Assembly (NCBI RefSeq): GCF_018224885.1
Contig: NZ_JAGTXB010000019.1
Location: forward strand, 101,563-165,562
Length of the DNA: 64,000 nucleotides
DNA from: Chitinophaga hostae
GTDB taxonomy: Bacteria > Bacteroidota > Bacteroidia > Chitinophagales > Chitinophagaceae
Direction: 5' to 3'
Shown here: positions 50,724 through 58,911 of the stretch, piece after piece
Position numbering within the stretch: position 1 is the stretch's first letter
How the letters are laid out: every line of letters begins with the position of its first letter
Notes under the pieces: generated by a model
The model's database searches: none
What the model was told of the DNA's origin: nothing
The model's input: only the letters and a program-made list of their open reading frames with translations
Translations under genes and position numbers: made by a program

Positions 50724-51681
50724 ATTCCGGGTATAACTTAATTTTATTTGGGGAGATGGAAACAGCAGCGGGTACCGGTGTTACAGACAACGCTACCGAG
50801 TCTTCCATAACATGCACGGAAATTACAATTTCACCGATAACACCGGCTAGTTCCTGTAAACTTCTCTCCGTAATATCCTGCAGACGCAAAGCTTCTATCA
50901 TATTATTGCTGTCTTCCCCGGTCACCTGCAGCGTCAGCAATTGCTGCGGATGACAAATCCTCCGCAATGCCAGGTAACGTTCATAGTTCAGCAGTTCTTT
51001 CTTAAAACTGACCTTATCTTTTTCCAGGGCTTTGTCGTACAACATATACCGCAGCAGGTCGGACAATAACAGGATGGCCTTTGTACCCTGTTTCTCACGG
51101 GTCTGCTCATTTTCCAGCACCGGTGTAAGCTGTTGCAGGTAATGCAGCAATTGCCTGGACCCTTCCTGCATACGTTCATAACGCGCGCCTGCCTGGGCTG
51201 CCGCTGTGGCCAGCAAACGGTCCTGCGGAGCCGTATTCCGCCATTGAAGCAACAACCGGTAGCCATAGGCCAGCAAGGCAACAGCCAAACCTGTTTTCAG
51301 CGTTTCCGGTAAATATTGCAGGAAGGTCATGTATATTTTAGGCCGGCCAATAAAAGGGATCCCGCGTAATAACACCTGGTCCGGGAAAAAGAAGTATCCT
51401 GCTGCATATTTAATTCCCGAAAAAACAATGATGGCTGCCAGCGTATACAGGATGGCCTTCCCATACTGTTTATGTTGTACCGGTTTCTGAAGTAATCCAA
51501 ATACCAGCAGGTAGAAAAGATGAAAATTAATAAAGCCGAACAATATAAACCGCACTACCGTCCACTTCAGCGAAAATGGTGAAGCCCAGCCCCCTTTCAG
51601 CTGCGGATAGCAATACAGCAGGATGAGAGCCATACAAACGGCCAGATGTACAAGATAACGGTATGGTTTATTGTGTCGCAT
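50716..51681 (-). CDS. Degenerate LytS-type histidine kinase (pseudokinase-like membrane protein)
   Basis: The protein has about 321 residues. The first ~150 residues hold four hydrophobic helices arranged as in the neighbouring kinase. The cytoplasmic part keeps the stretch after the phospho-acceptor (L-L-L-S-D-L-L-R-Y-M-L-Y-D-K, then F-K-K-E-L-L-N-Y-E-R-Y-L-A-L-R-R-I). It lacks the P-H-F-L-F-N acceptor box and has no N or G box of an ATPase; the domain is cut short. It should not autophosphorylate, but could dimerise with the active kinase it overlaps by eight bases and supply the sensing part. The ATG at 51681 is preferred over the in-frame GTG at 51687. Confidence 0.8.
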   Translation of the reverse strand: MRHNKPYRYLVHLAVCMALILLYCYPQLKGGWASPFSLKWTVVRFILFGFINFHLFYLLVFGLLQKPVQHKQYGKAILYTLAAIIVFSGIKYAAGYFFFPDQVLLRGIPFIGRPKIYMTFLQYLPETLKTGLAVALLAYGYRLLLQWRNTAPQDRLLATAAAQAGARYERMQEGSRQLLHYLQQLTPVLENEQTREKQGTKAILLLSDLLRYMLYDKALEKDKVSFKKELLNYERYLALRRICHPQQLLTLQVTGEDSNNMIEALRLQDITERSLQELAGVIGEIVISVHVMEDSVALSVTPVPAAVSISPNKIKLYPEYA

Positions 51682-51872
51682 ATACACTTACGATATTGAA
51701 GATAGTATTTGCAGCAACGGTTTCGGCATAAATCGTCACTTATTTTTTTCGTCCCTGTAAAACGTCCGTTCGTACATTTTATTTGCCCGAAAGTACCCGC
51801 AAAACGTGGTTTCATGCTTTTCACACCCGCTACTGGCCTAAAAAAGGGGTTTATACCTATCAAAAGAGGGAA

Positions 51873-51914
51873 TGTACATTTTCGCAGCGGGTATGTCCAT
51901 TTTCTAACGCAGAT
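51873..51914. promoter_or_regulatory. Tandem direct repeats, candidate LytTR binding site upstream of susC
   Basis: TGTACATTTTCGCAGCGGG at 51873-51891 and TGTCCATTTTCTAACGCAG at 51894-51912 are direct repeats with a 21-base period, two helical turns. This is the spacing used by LytTR regulators such as AgrA. A third copy of the core (CGTACATTTT) is at 51771-51780. They sit in the 305-base divergent region between the kinase-like gene and the SusC gene, 75-115 bases before the SusC ATG. A GTACTTTG at 51928-51935 may be part of the -7 box. Binding is inferred. Confidence 0.5.
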
Positions 51915-51986
51915 AATAACAGGATAAGTACTTTGGATGCTTGTTCGGGGACAGTTCATATATCGTAAAAATCAACCAACAATTGT

Positions 51987-54900
51987 ATGAGAAAGTCATT
52001 TTTATTTATCCTTCTGTGCATGTCCGGTGTATCCGTTTATGCACAACAGGTACTAAAAGGAACCGTAAAGGATGCGGTTTCCCATCAACCGGTACCTGGA
52101 GCCACCGTAAAAGTAGTAGGATCTGCCAAAGGCGCTACCACCAATGAAAAAGGGGAATTTGAACTCAATGTTCCCGCAAATGCTCAACTGCAGATCTCTT
52201 CTGTTGGGTTTGAAAATGTAGTCGTAGCCGCCAACCTTATCAAAGCAGGCCCGGTAATGATGCAGATCAGGGCTATCAATCTCGTTGATGCGGTAGTAGT
52301 AGGTTACGGTACCCAACAGAAAGGTAAGGTGACCAATGCCATTTCTACCCTGAAAAGCGGGTCTTTGGCTCCTGAAAAAAACATCGGCAGCGATTTTGGA
52401 AAAGCATTGACCGGCCGCGTTGCCGGCGTATTTGTAGCGTCGAAAGACGGTAGTCCGGGCAATACCCCTAATATCCTGATCCGCGGCGCACAGTCTGTCA
52501 ATGCCTCCAGCACCAATCCTTTGATCGTGATAGATGGTCTGATAGTAGAAGGCAATACCATCTCTATCAACAACATCAACCCACAGGATATCGAATCCAT
52601 TGAAGTATTAAAAGACGCCGCTTCTGCCGCCATATATGGCGCAAGAGGTTCTACCGGTGTAATTATTGTTACCACCAAAAAAGGAAAGCTAAACAGTAAA
52701 CCGGTCTTTAACCTGAACATGTATACCGGGGTAAATAACGTGCCTACCTCCCGGCATATGCTGAACACGGAGCAGTATACCTCCGCTTTCATGGATGCAC
52801 GTAACAACCGTATCGCTGATATCAATACGCAACTGGCTAACCCCGATAACCTGACACCAGCCAAGATCAGCCAGCTCAACAACGAAAGAACAACACTGCA
52901 AAGCCAGGTGAACGGATTACACATGGCCGACAGAAGTACCGACTGGCTCGACAAAATAAAAAATAAAAATGCACCTGTCAGTAATATCCAGGCCAGCATG
53001 AGCGGTGGCGGTGATAAAAACAATTACTATATGTCGCTCGGCCGCTATTCGGAAGCCGCCTCCATCGGAACCGGTAACTTCGAACGATACACTGGCCGGC
53101 TCGATCTTACCCAGCAGGTAGCCGACTGGCTGAAAGTAAACGGTAGTATCAACATCACCCAGTCTGTCAGGAAAAATATCTCCAACCCTATCGTCAACGC
53201 ATTCAACGCCCGCCCGGATACCCCGGAAGACCCGGTACTGAATCCCGATGGTTCGCTGGGGTATTATGTTGCCCAGCAACAACACCCATTGGGCTCCATG
53301 CTGGACAATAACAACAAAGACAAAAACAACGTATACCTGGGTAGCCTCTCGGCGGATGTTAAGTTATTGAAAGAACTTAGCTTCCGGTCATCCTTTAATG
53401 CTACAAAATTTAATGGCCTCACCACTACCTTCTCCCCTGCCAGTGGGTACCTGGGCGCTTTTAATAAGGGCATATTCAAAAACCAGGGAACTGATAACTT
53501 CTCCTATAACTTTGATAACTATTTCACCTACATCAAAAAAATAAGCCGACTGGGAATCAATGCCACACTGGGTTATACGTTCTACAACAATCAACTCAGT
53601 TACTTTGGCTATGACCTCAACGGCTTCCCGAAAATAGACGGTATTACCGGCGGCGCCGCCGGATCCAGCTATGGCAGCACCTTCAGCATCGGCAGCTATA
53701 ACGGCAACAACAAGGAAATTTCTGATGCTTACTTTCTGCGGACCGGCTTCGACTGGGAAGGTAAATACATGCTCAACGCTTCCATCCGCCGCGACGGGTC
53801 CTCTAAATTAAATGCAGACAATCGTTACAGCTGGTTCCCTTCTATTTCCGGGGGCTGGGACATCGCACGCGAAAACTTCCTCGCAAACAGCAGGCTGATT
53901 AATCAACTAAAGATCCGCAGCAGCTATGGTATCAGCGGCAACATCCGACCGCTGGGTTATTTCGATGCACAAAACCTGCTTAATGCTACTTCCTATATAG
54001 GCAACCCAGCCCTAATGCTGGGCACTTTAGTAGGCAACCCCAATATCCGCTGGGAGCGTACCAAACAGGTAGATGCAGGTATCGATGTAACATTGCTGAA
54101 CAACCGCCTCTCTTTCTCGGCCGACTATTACAACAAAACCACCGATGGTCTCATGAGTAACAACGACGTCTCCTGGATCTATGGCGCCAACAGCATCCCC
54201 GATAATATCGGCAGCATCCGGAATTACGGCTTTGACCTTGAACTTGGTATCAGTAGCCGCGCCGGCACGGCTCTTTCCTGGAAAGTGGAAACCAATATGA
54301 ACATCAACAGGAACATGCTGTTGTCGCTGAAAGATTCGCTTACCAACTATGGCGCCTTCGTTTTCGGCGGCCCTATGACCAAAGCCAAAGTAGGACAATC
54401 ACTCGGTTCTGTACAGGTATATGAATCGCTGGGGGTAGATCCGCAAACCGGCGATATGCTGTATAAAGATCAGAACAAAGACGGCAAATGGGATAGCAAT
54501 GACCTTATCACCGTACCCGTTGCTTTACCCGCCTTCACCGGTGGTACCAACATCACCCTGTCTTACAAAAACTTTACGATAGAAGCTTTATTCAACTATG
54601 TAGTTGGCAACAAAGTATACGACTTTTATGAACAAACATTAAGAGACTATGGCACCGGATACTTCGGTGTAATGCCAAATAAATTTGACGTCATTAACCA
54701 GCGCTGGAAACAAAAAGGCGATATCACCGATGTGCCAAGAGCCATCACAGGCGTTCATGGCGCCGGACAAACCATCGACTGGAACTATCGCCCTTCCACG
54801 CAGTTTGTATACGATGCGTCGTATGTGCGTCTACGTAACCTTTCGGTAAGTTACAATATACCGGCATCCATACTGGGCAAAGCTAAAATATCACGGGCAC

Positions 54901-55043
54901 GCATATACGCATCTGCACAAAATGTATTTACCATGACCAAATACATTGGCTTTGATCCGGAAGCCGCCGCCAACAACGGTATTGTAAGTTCTAATATGCC
55001 TAATCCCCGCTCAGCGGTTGTTGGTATAGATCTTTCATTTTAA
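51987..55043 (+). CDS. SusC/RagA-like TonB-dependent transporter without STN domain
   Basis: This outer-membrane transporter has 1018 residues. The signal peptide (residues 1-19, ending V-Y-A-Q) is followed directly by the carboxypeptidase-D regulatory-like domain (V-L-K-G-T-V-K-D-A-V-S-H-Q-P-V-P-G-A), the plug with VVVGYGTQQKGKVTNAISTL and I-Y-G-A-R-G-S-T-G-V-I-I-V-T-T-K-K-G, and the barrel ending V-V-G-I-D-L-S-F. The missing STN domain agrees with the absence of a sigma/FecR pair and with the divergent two-component system. It is followed by SusD after 11 bases and then two thioredoxin-like genes. That gene set suggests peptides or other non-glycan substrates, by analogy with RagAB. Confidence 0.94.
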   Translation: MRKSFLFILLCMSGVSVYAQQVLKGTVKDAVSHQPVPGATVKVVGSAKGATTNEKGEFELNVPANAQLQISSVGFENVVVAANLIKAGPVMMQIRAINLVDAVVVGYGTQQKGKVTNAISTLKSGSLAPEKNIGSDFGKALTGRVAGVFVASKDGSPGNTPNILIRGAQSVNASSTNPLIVIDGLIVEGNTISINNINPQDIESIEVLKDAASAAIYGARGSTGVIIVTTKKGKLNSKPVFNLNMYTGVNNVPTSRHMLNTEQYTSAFMDARNNRIADINTQLANPDNLTPAKISQLNNERTTLQSQVNGLHMADRSTDWLDKIKNKNAPVSNIQASMSGGGDKNNYYMSLGRYSEAASIGTGNFERYTGRLDLTQQVADWLKVNGSINITQSVRKNISNPIVNAFNARPDTPEDPVLNPDGSLGYYVAQQQHPLGSMLDNNNKDKNNVYLGSLSADVKLLKELSFRSSFNATKFNGLTTTFSPASGYLGAFNKGIFKNQGTDNFSYNFDNYFTYIKKISRLGINATLGYTFYNNQLSYFGYDLNGFPKIDGITGGAAGSSYGSTFSIGSYNGNNKEISDAYFLRTGFDWEGKYMLNASIRRDGSSKLNADNRYSWFPSISGGWDIARENFLANSRLINQLKIRSSYGISGNIRPLGYFDAQNLLNATSYIGNPALMLGTLVGNPNIRWERTKQVDAGIDVTLLNNRLSFSADYYNKTTDGLMSNNDVSWIYGANSIPDNIGSIRNYGFDLELGISSRAGTALSWKVETNMNINRNMLLSLKDSLTNYGAFVFGGPMTKAKVGQSLGSVQVYESLGVDPQTGDMLYKDQNKDGKWDSNDLITVPVALPAFTGGTNITLSYKNFTIEALFNYVVGNKVYDFYEQTLRDYGTGYFGVMPNKFDVINQRWKQKGDITDVPRAITGVHGAGQTIDWNYRPSTQFVYDASYVRLRNLSVSYNIPASILGKAKISRARIYASAQNVFTMTKYIGFDPEAAANNGIVSSNMPNPRSAVVGIDLSF

Positions 55044-55054
55044 TCTGCCACCAC

Positions 55055-56389
55055 ATGAAAAAAAATATTCTTCTTCATATTGCCGCCATTACCACACTTG
55101 GAATATCCTCCTGCAGCAAACAGCTGGATGAAGTAGCACCGGATACCAGGATCAGCTATGCACAGCTTAACAAAAACAACCTGCCGCTGGTTGTCAACGG
55201 GGCAAAACTCGCGCTCACCAATAACAACGCGTTTTATACTTACTATGCGCTCCAGGATATTATGGGTGATGATTTCCAATCAATATCGCTGACTGCTTAT
55301 GAAAGCAATAACATACCCTCCAATGATGTTACACTGCCACCCACTTACCGGCAACCTTACCAGTGTATCGCCAATACCAATATGGTGATACAATTCGCCG
55401 GCCAGTACCCGGGCGACAGCACCATCAGCACCACATTGGGAGAAGCTTACCTTTTAAGGGCCTATTCCTATATGCTGCTGACAGAATCCTTCGGCGACGT
55501 AGTGATTATCAAAGGCAGCGAAGATCCTAAAAGCCGTCCTGCACGCAACCCTGTTACGGAAGTCAACCAGTTTATAGAAAGCGATTTTAAAAACGCAGCC
55601 GATCATCTTCCTGACTATACCGGTCCCCAGTCAGGCTCCAAACAGGCAGCACAGTTGCTGCTGGCCCGGCTATACCTGAACCTGGGCCGCAATGACGAAG
55701 CCCTCACCATGGCTAACACGGTGATCAGCTCCGGGAAATTCAATCTGCAGGGTAGCTTCACCGATATCTTTAAATCGCAGGTGAATAGCAGCGAAGCCAT
55801 TTATAAAATTACAGAAGCCAGCACCAGTACCTATTATGGGCTGCCTAATATATACGGACCCGGTACCGTGAACGGTGTAAACATGCCCGGTTCAGGAAAC
55901 ACCTGGGCCGACAGCAACCTGGTAAAATCATATGAACCGGCTGATGTACGCAGGAGTACTTTCCTGCGCACCAAAGGCGGTTCCATTGCCGACAGCGTAT
56001 ACTTCCTCCTTAAATTTCCACAGGAAATGACGCCTTCGTATGTGGTATGCCGTTATAGCGAAGCGTTGCTGATCACCGCAGAAGCAAATGCCCGCAAAGG
56101 AACGGTAGACGTCAGCAACTACAACCTGCTTCGTGCCGCCCGCAAAGCCACCACGGCTAATAACACGGACTTCGCTTCCCCGGCAGCATTTCTCGCTGCA
56201 ATAGAACAGGAAAGAAGAAGAGAGTTTATCGGCGAAAGACTGAGATGGAGCGATATGCGCCGTTTTGGAAAAGCAGATGCCTGGTTGCTGTCATTCGGAC
56301 AACCCGTTACCCATGCCCTGATGCCGCTGCCTTCCAGGGAATTTTTTATCAATCCGAATCTTGCACAAAATGCAGATTACGGTAAATAA
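55055..56389 (+). CDS. SusD/RagB-family lipoprotein
   Basis: The protein has 444 residues, short for the family (usually 500-600). The lipobox is G-I-S-S-C20, followed by S-K-Q-L-D-E-V-A-P-D. The helical fold shows L-G-E-A-Y-L-L-R-A-Y-S-Y and A-A-Q-L-L-L-A-R-L-Y-L-N-L-G-R-N-D-E-A. C-terminal markers are S-E-A-L-L-I-T-A-E-A-N-A-R, E-Q-E-R-R-R-E-F-I-G-E-R-L-R-W and the closing F-F-I-N-P-N-L-A-Q-N. It would form the lid of the SusC-like transporter encoded 11 bases upstream. Confidence 0.93.
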   Translation: MKKNILLHIAAITTLGISSCSKQLDEVAPDTRISYAQLNKNNLPLVVNGAKLALTNNNAFYTYYALQDIMGDDFQSISLTAYESNNIPSNDVTLPPTYRQPYQCIANTNMVIQFAGQYPGDSTISTTLGEAYLLRAYSYMLLTESFGDVVIIKGSEDPKSRPARNPVTEVNQFIESDFKNAADHLPDYTGPQSGSKQAAQLLLARLYLNLGRNDEALTMANTVISSGKFNLQGSFTDIFKSQVNSSEAIYKITEASTSTYYGLPNIYGPGTVNGVNMPGSGNTWADSNLVKSYEPADVRRSTFLRTKGGSIADSVYFLLKFPQEMTPSYVVCRYSEALLITAEANARKGTVDVSNYNLLRAARKATTANNTDFASPAAFLAAIEQERRREFIGERLRWSDMRRFGKADAWLLSFGQPVTHALMPLPSREFFINPNLAQNADYGK

Positions 56390-56426
56390 AAACGGAAATC
56401 AATTACAATAAATTAAATTAATAACG

Positions 56427-57662
56427 ATGAAGAAACCAATGATTAATTTTTGTTTGCCACTGCTTATGCTGACTGCACCCGCAGCGCTGATGGCACAACA
56501 AAACAAATTAGTGAAATCCATTACCGTAAAAGGCAGTGTTGAATTCACTGACCCCAAACAGGAGGTCAATAAAGTATTCCTGTCCAAAGATAACCTGAAA
56601 GGAAAGCCGGTAATGGTAGATTCCTGCGTTGTAGGGAAAGACAATACTTTTACCTTTAAAATAAAACAGGATCACCAGGGCATTTATCTTGTAAACGCGA
56701 TGAACTGGGACCACGCTACTTTCTGGAGTGACGCGGACGTAAAAATTGCGATGAGAGGTTACGACACTTCAAAGTACAAAGTTAAAGTACCTCACTACAA
56801 TTACGTAGAAGGATCTTATGACAACAACTTCATCAATCTTACACAACTGAATGGAGAACTGAACTATCGCCGGCTGATCGATGAATACAATATGGAGTAT
56901 TATTCAAAAAAAGCGACCGACACTACCTGGGCCGCCTATATGAAAAATACAAAGAAATATAACCCGATGAGAGAAGACTTTGCGCTTCGCGAGGAGGTAT
57001 TAGTCAAATCATACGCCGACCGCCCGGTAATGGTATATGCTATCCGTGGCATGGCAGGAACAGAGGCCGGCGAAAAATACGATAGGGCCATGAAGATGCT
57101 GGACCTCCTGATTGCCCGCTATCCCTGGTTAACCGAAGCGCAACAACTCAAAGAAACCATTATCACCAATAAGGCCCAGGCTATGCGTTTGAAAGCTGGT
57201 CAGCCTATGCCATCTGTAAAATACCCGGATGCTAATGGCGGCATCGCCGGATTGGAAAAATACAAAGGCAAATACCTGTTGGTAGACTTCTGGGCCAGCT
57301 GGTGCGGCCCCTGCAGACAAGCCATTCCTAAAGTAAAAGAACTCTACGAAAGCTATAAGGCAAAAGGTTTTGAAGTAGTAAGCATTTCTATTGACACCGA
57401 TAAAAATGCCTGGAAAAAAGCGATGAAGGAAGAAAGTATGCCATGGGAACAACTGCTCAGCGATAACAAAGATAAAACAATGGAACAGTTCCAGTTCTCC
57501 GGCATTCCAACTATGTACCTGGTAGATGCGGAAGGAAAAATTGTGGAACGTTTTACAGGCTATACAGATGAGGCAGATAGTAAAATAAAGGCCATCATTA
57601 CCAAGGGCGGCAAGGCGGCCCCTGCAAAACAAGCCGCATCTATTCCAATGACCGGTTTCTAA
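56427..57662 (+). CDS. Exported TlpA-like thioredoxin with DUF4369-type N-terminal domain
   Basis: The protein has 411 residues with a signal peptide (about residues 1-24, ending L-M-A-Q). Residues about 30-130 form a DUF4369-type beta domain (I-T-V-K-G-S-V-E-F), residues about 135-255 a helical linker, and the C-terminal ~140 residues a TlpA/AhpC-TSA thioredoxin domain. The redox centre is W292-C293-G-P-C296 and the cis-Pro loop is F-S-G-I-P-T-M-Y-L. In Bacteroidota such proteins act in the periplasm as disulfide reductases. It follows the SusD gene by 37 bases and precedes a second such gene by 16 bases. Confidence 0.92.
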   Translation: MKKPMINFCLPLLMLTAPAALMAQQNKLVKSITVKGSVEFTDPKQEVNKVFLSKDNLKGKPVMVDSCVVGKDNTFTFKIKQDHQGIYLVNAMNWDHATFWSDADVKIAMRGYDTSKYKVKVPHYNYVEGSYDNNFINLTQLNGELNYRRLIDEYNMEYYSKKATDTTWAAYMKNTKKYNPMREDFALREEVLVKSYADRPVMVYAIRGMAGTEAGEKYDRAMKMLDLLIARYPWLTEAQQLKETIITNKAQAMRLKAGQPMPSVKYPDANGGIAGLEKYKGKYLLVDFWASWCGPCRQAIPKVKELYESYKAKGFEVVSISIDTDKNAWKKAMKEESMPWEQLLSDNKDKTMEQFQFSGIPTMYLVDAEGKIVERFTGYTDEADSKIKAIITKGGKAAPAKQAASIPMTGF

Positions 57663-57678
57663 ATATCATACACCAACC

Positions 57679-58854
57679 ATGAATAAACACCTCCTCACAA
57701 TGGCCGGCAGCTTGCTGCTGGCCTCTTTTCTCCCGGCAGCGGCGCAGAAAAATTACAAGGTAACTACCAATATTAAGGGTCAGGGCGATTATAAACTGAG
57801 CATCGTTTATACTACAGCAGATGGACGTAAAATCGATACGCTGCTTTCCCGGAATGGCGACAGCTTCCTCTTTTCCGGGAATGTAAAAGAACCGGTAGTA
57901 GGTACTTTTATTTCCCATCACCCGGCCTCAAAATTTGAGCTTTCCAAAGGCGGCATGTTTATGCCCGCTCCCAGCCTGGAAATCCTGTTATCAGAAAATA
58001 CCGATGTACAGATCACCGGGAACGCTGATGAACTATACAAAGCTGTGGTAAAAGGCGACAAAGCCAACGAGGAGCTGAATGCACTCCGTCAAAAGGAAAT
58101 GCCACTGGTATCGAAAGTGTGGGAACTGCGGAAGCAATCCGCCGGTATGCGTAAACCGGAAGACAGCACCGCCAGGAAAGCGATCATAGCGGAAATTACC
58201 AGCACTACAGATCAACTCACTGCTATACGTAAACTATTTGTGGCCGCTCATCCCAAATCATTTGTGAGCATAATGATGCTGGCAAGACTGCAAGGTGATT
58301 ACGAAGCCGCTGCTTACGAAAAGGCGTTTAATGCGCTGAATGCAACCTATAAGGAAACTTACCTGGGCAAATATGTAGCTTCCCGTATATCCGGCGCCAA
58401 AGCCACCGCTACCGGCGCTGTAGCTATTAATTTTACGAAAACGGATAACCACGGAGAGCCGTTCACGTTATCTTCATTGAAAGGGAAATATGTATTGCTC
58501 GATTTCTGGGGTAGCTGGTGCGGGCCGTGCAGGGCCAGCCATCCGCATCTGAAAGAGGTATATGCCAAATACAAAGACAAAGGACTGGAAATTGTAGGCA
58601 TCGCCGAGGAAAAATCAGACGACCTGGAAACTGCAAAGAAAGCCTGGTTAAAAGCCATCAGCGACGATGGCATGAGCTGGATACAGGTACTGAACAACTA
58701 TAACAAGGCCACCACCGATATGGTCATGGCTTATGGTATCAGTGGCTTCCCTACCAAAATACTATTGGATAAAAATGGTAAAGTTTTATTCAAACTTGTT
58801 GGAAATGGTGGAGATGAACTGGATCAGCAATTAAAAAGCGCTTTAGGACTTTAA
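57679..58854 (+). CDS. Second exported TlpA-like thioredoxin with DUF4369-type domain
   Basis: The protein has 391 residues with a signal peptide (about residues 1-23, ending A-A-A-Q). The N-terminal DUF4369-type domain starts N-Y-K-V-T-T-N-I-K-G-Q-G-D-Y-K-L. A helical middle region follows, then the thioredoxin domain with W280-C281-G-P-C284 and G-I-S-G-F-P-T-K-I-L-L-D. It differs clearly from its upstream neighbour outside the active site, so the pair is not a recent duplication. The two may work at different redox potentials or on different partners. It ends the operon, with a bidirectional terminator after it. Confidence 0.92.
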   Translation: MNKHLLTMAGSLLLASFLPAAAQKNYKVTTNIKGQGDYKLSIVYTTADGRKIDTLLSRNGDSFLFSGNVKEPVVGTFISHHPASKFELSKGGMFMPAPSLEILLSENTDVQITGNADELYKAVVKGDKANEELNALRQKEMPLVSKVWELRKQSAGMRKPEDSTARKAIIAEITSTTDQLTAIRKLFVAAHPKSFVSIMMLARLQGDYEAAAYEKAFNALNATYKETYLGKYVASRISGAKATATGAVAINFTKTDNHGEPFTLSSLKGKYVLLDFWGSWCGPCRASHPHLKEVYAKYKDKGLEIVGIAEEKSDDLETAKKAWLKAISDDGMSWIQVLNNYNKATTDMVMAYGISGFPTKILLDKNGKVLFKLVGNGGDELDQQLKSALGL

Positions 58855-58863
58855 TAAGGTTTT

Positions 58864-58908
58864 AATAAAGCAGGTGTCTCAAATTATTTTTGGGACACCT
58901 GCTTTATT
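58864..58908. terminator. Bidirectional rho-independent terminator
   Basis: AATAAAGCAGGTGTC (58864-58878) pairs perfectly with its complement at 58894-58908 around an A/T-rich loop. Runs of T or A flank both sides. It serves the convergent ends of the thioredoxin operon and the M1 peptidase gene. Confidence 0.9.
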
Positions 58909-58911
58909 ATT

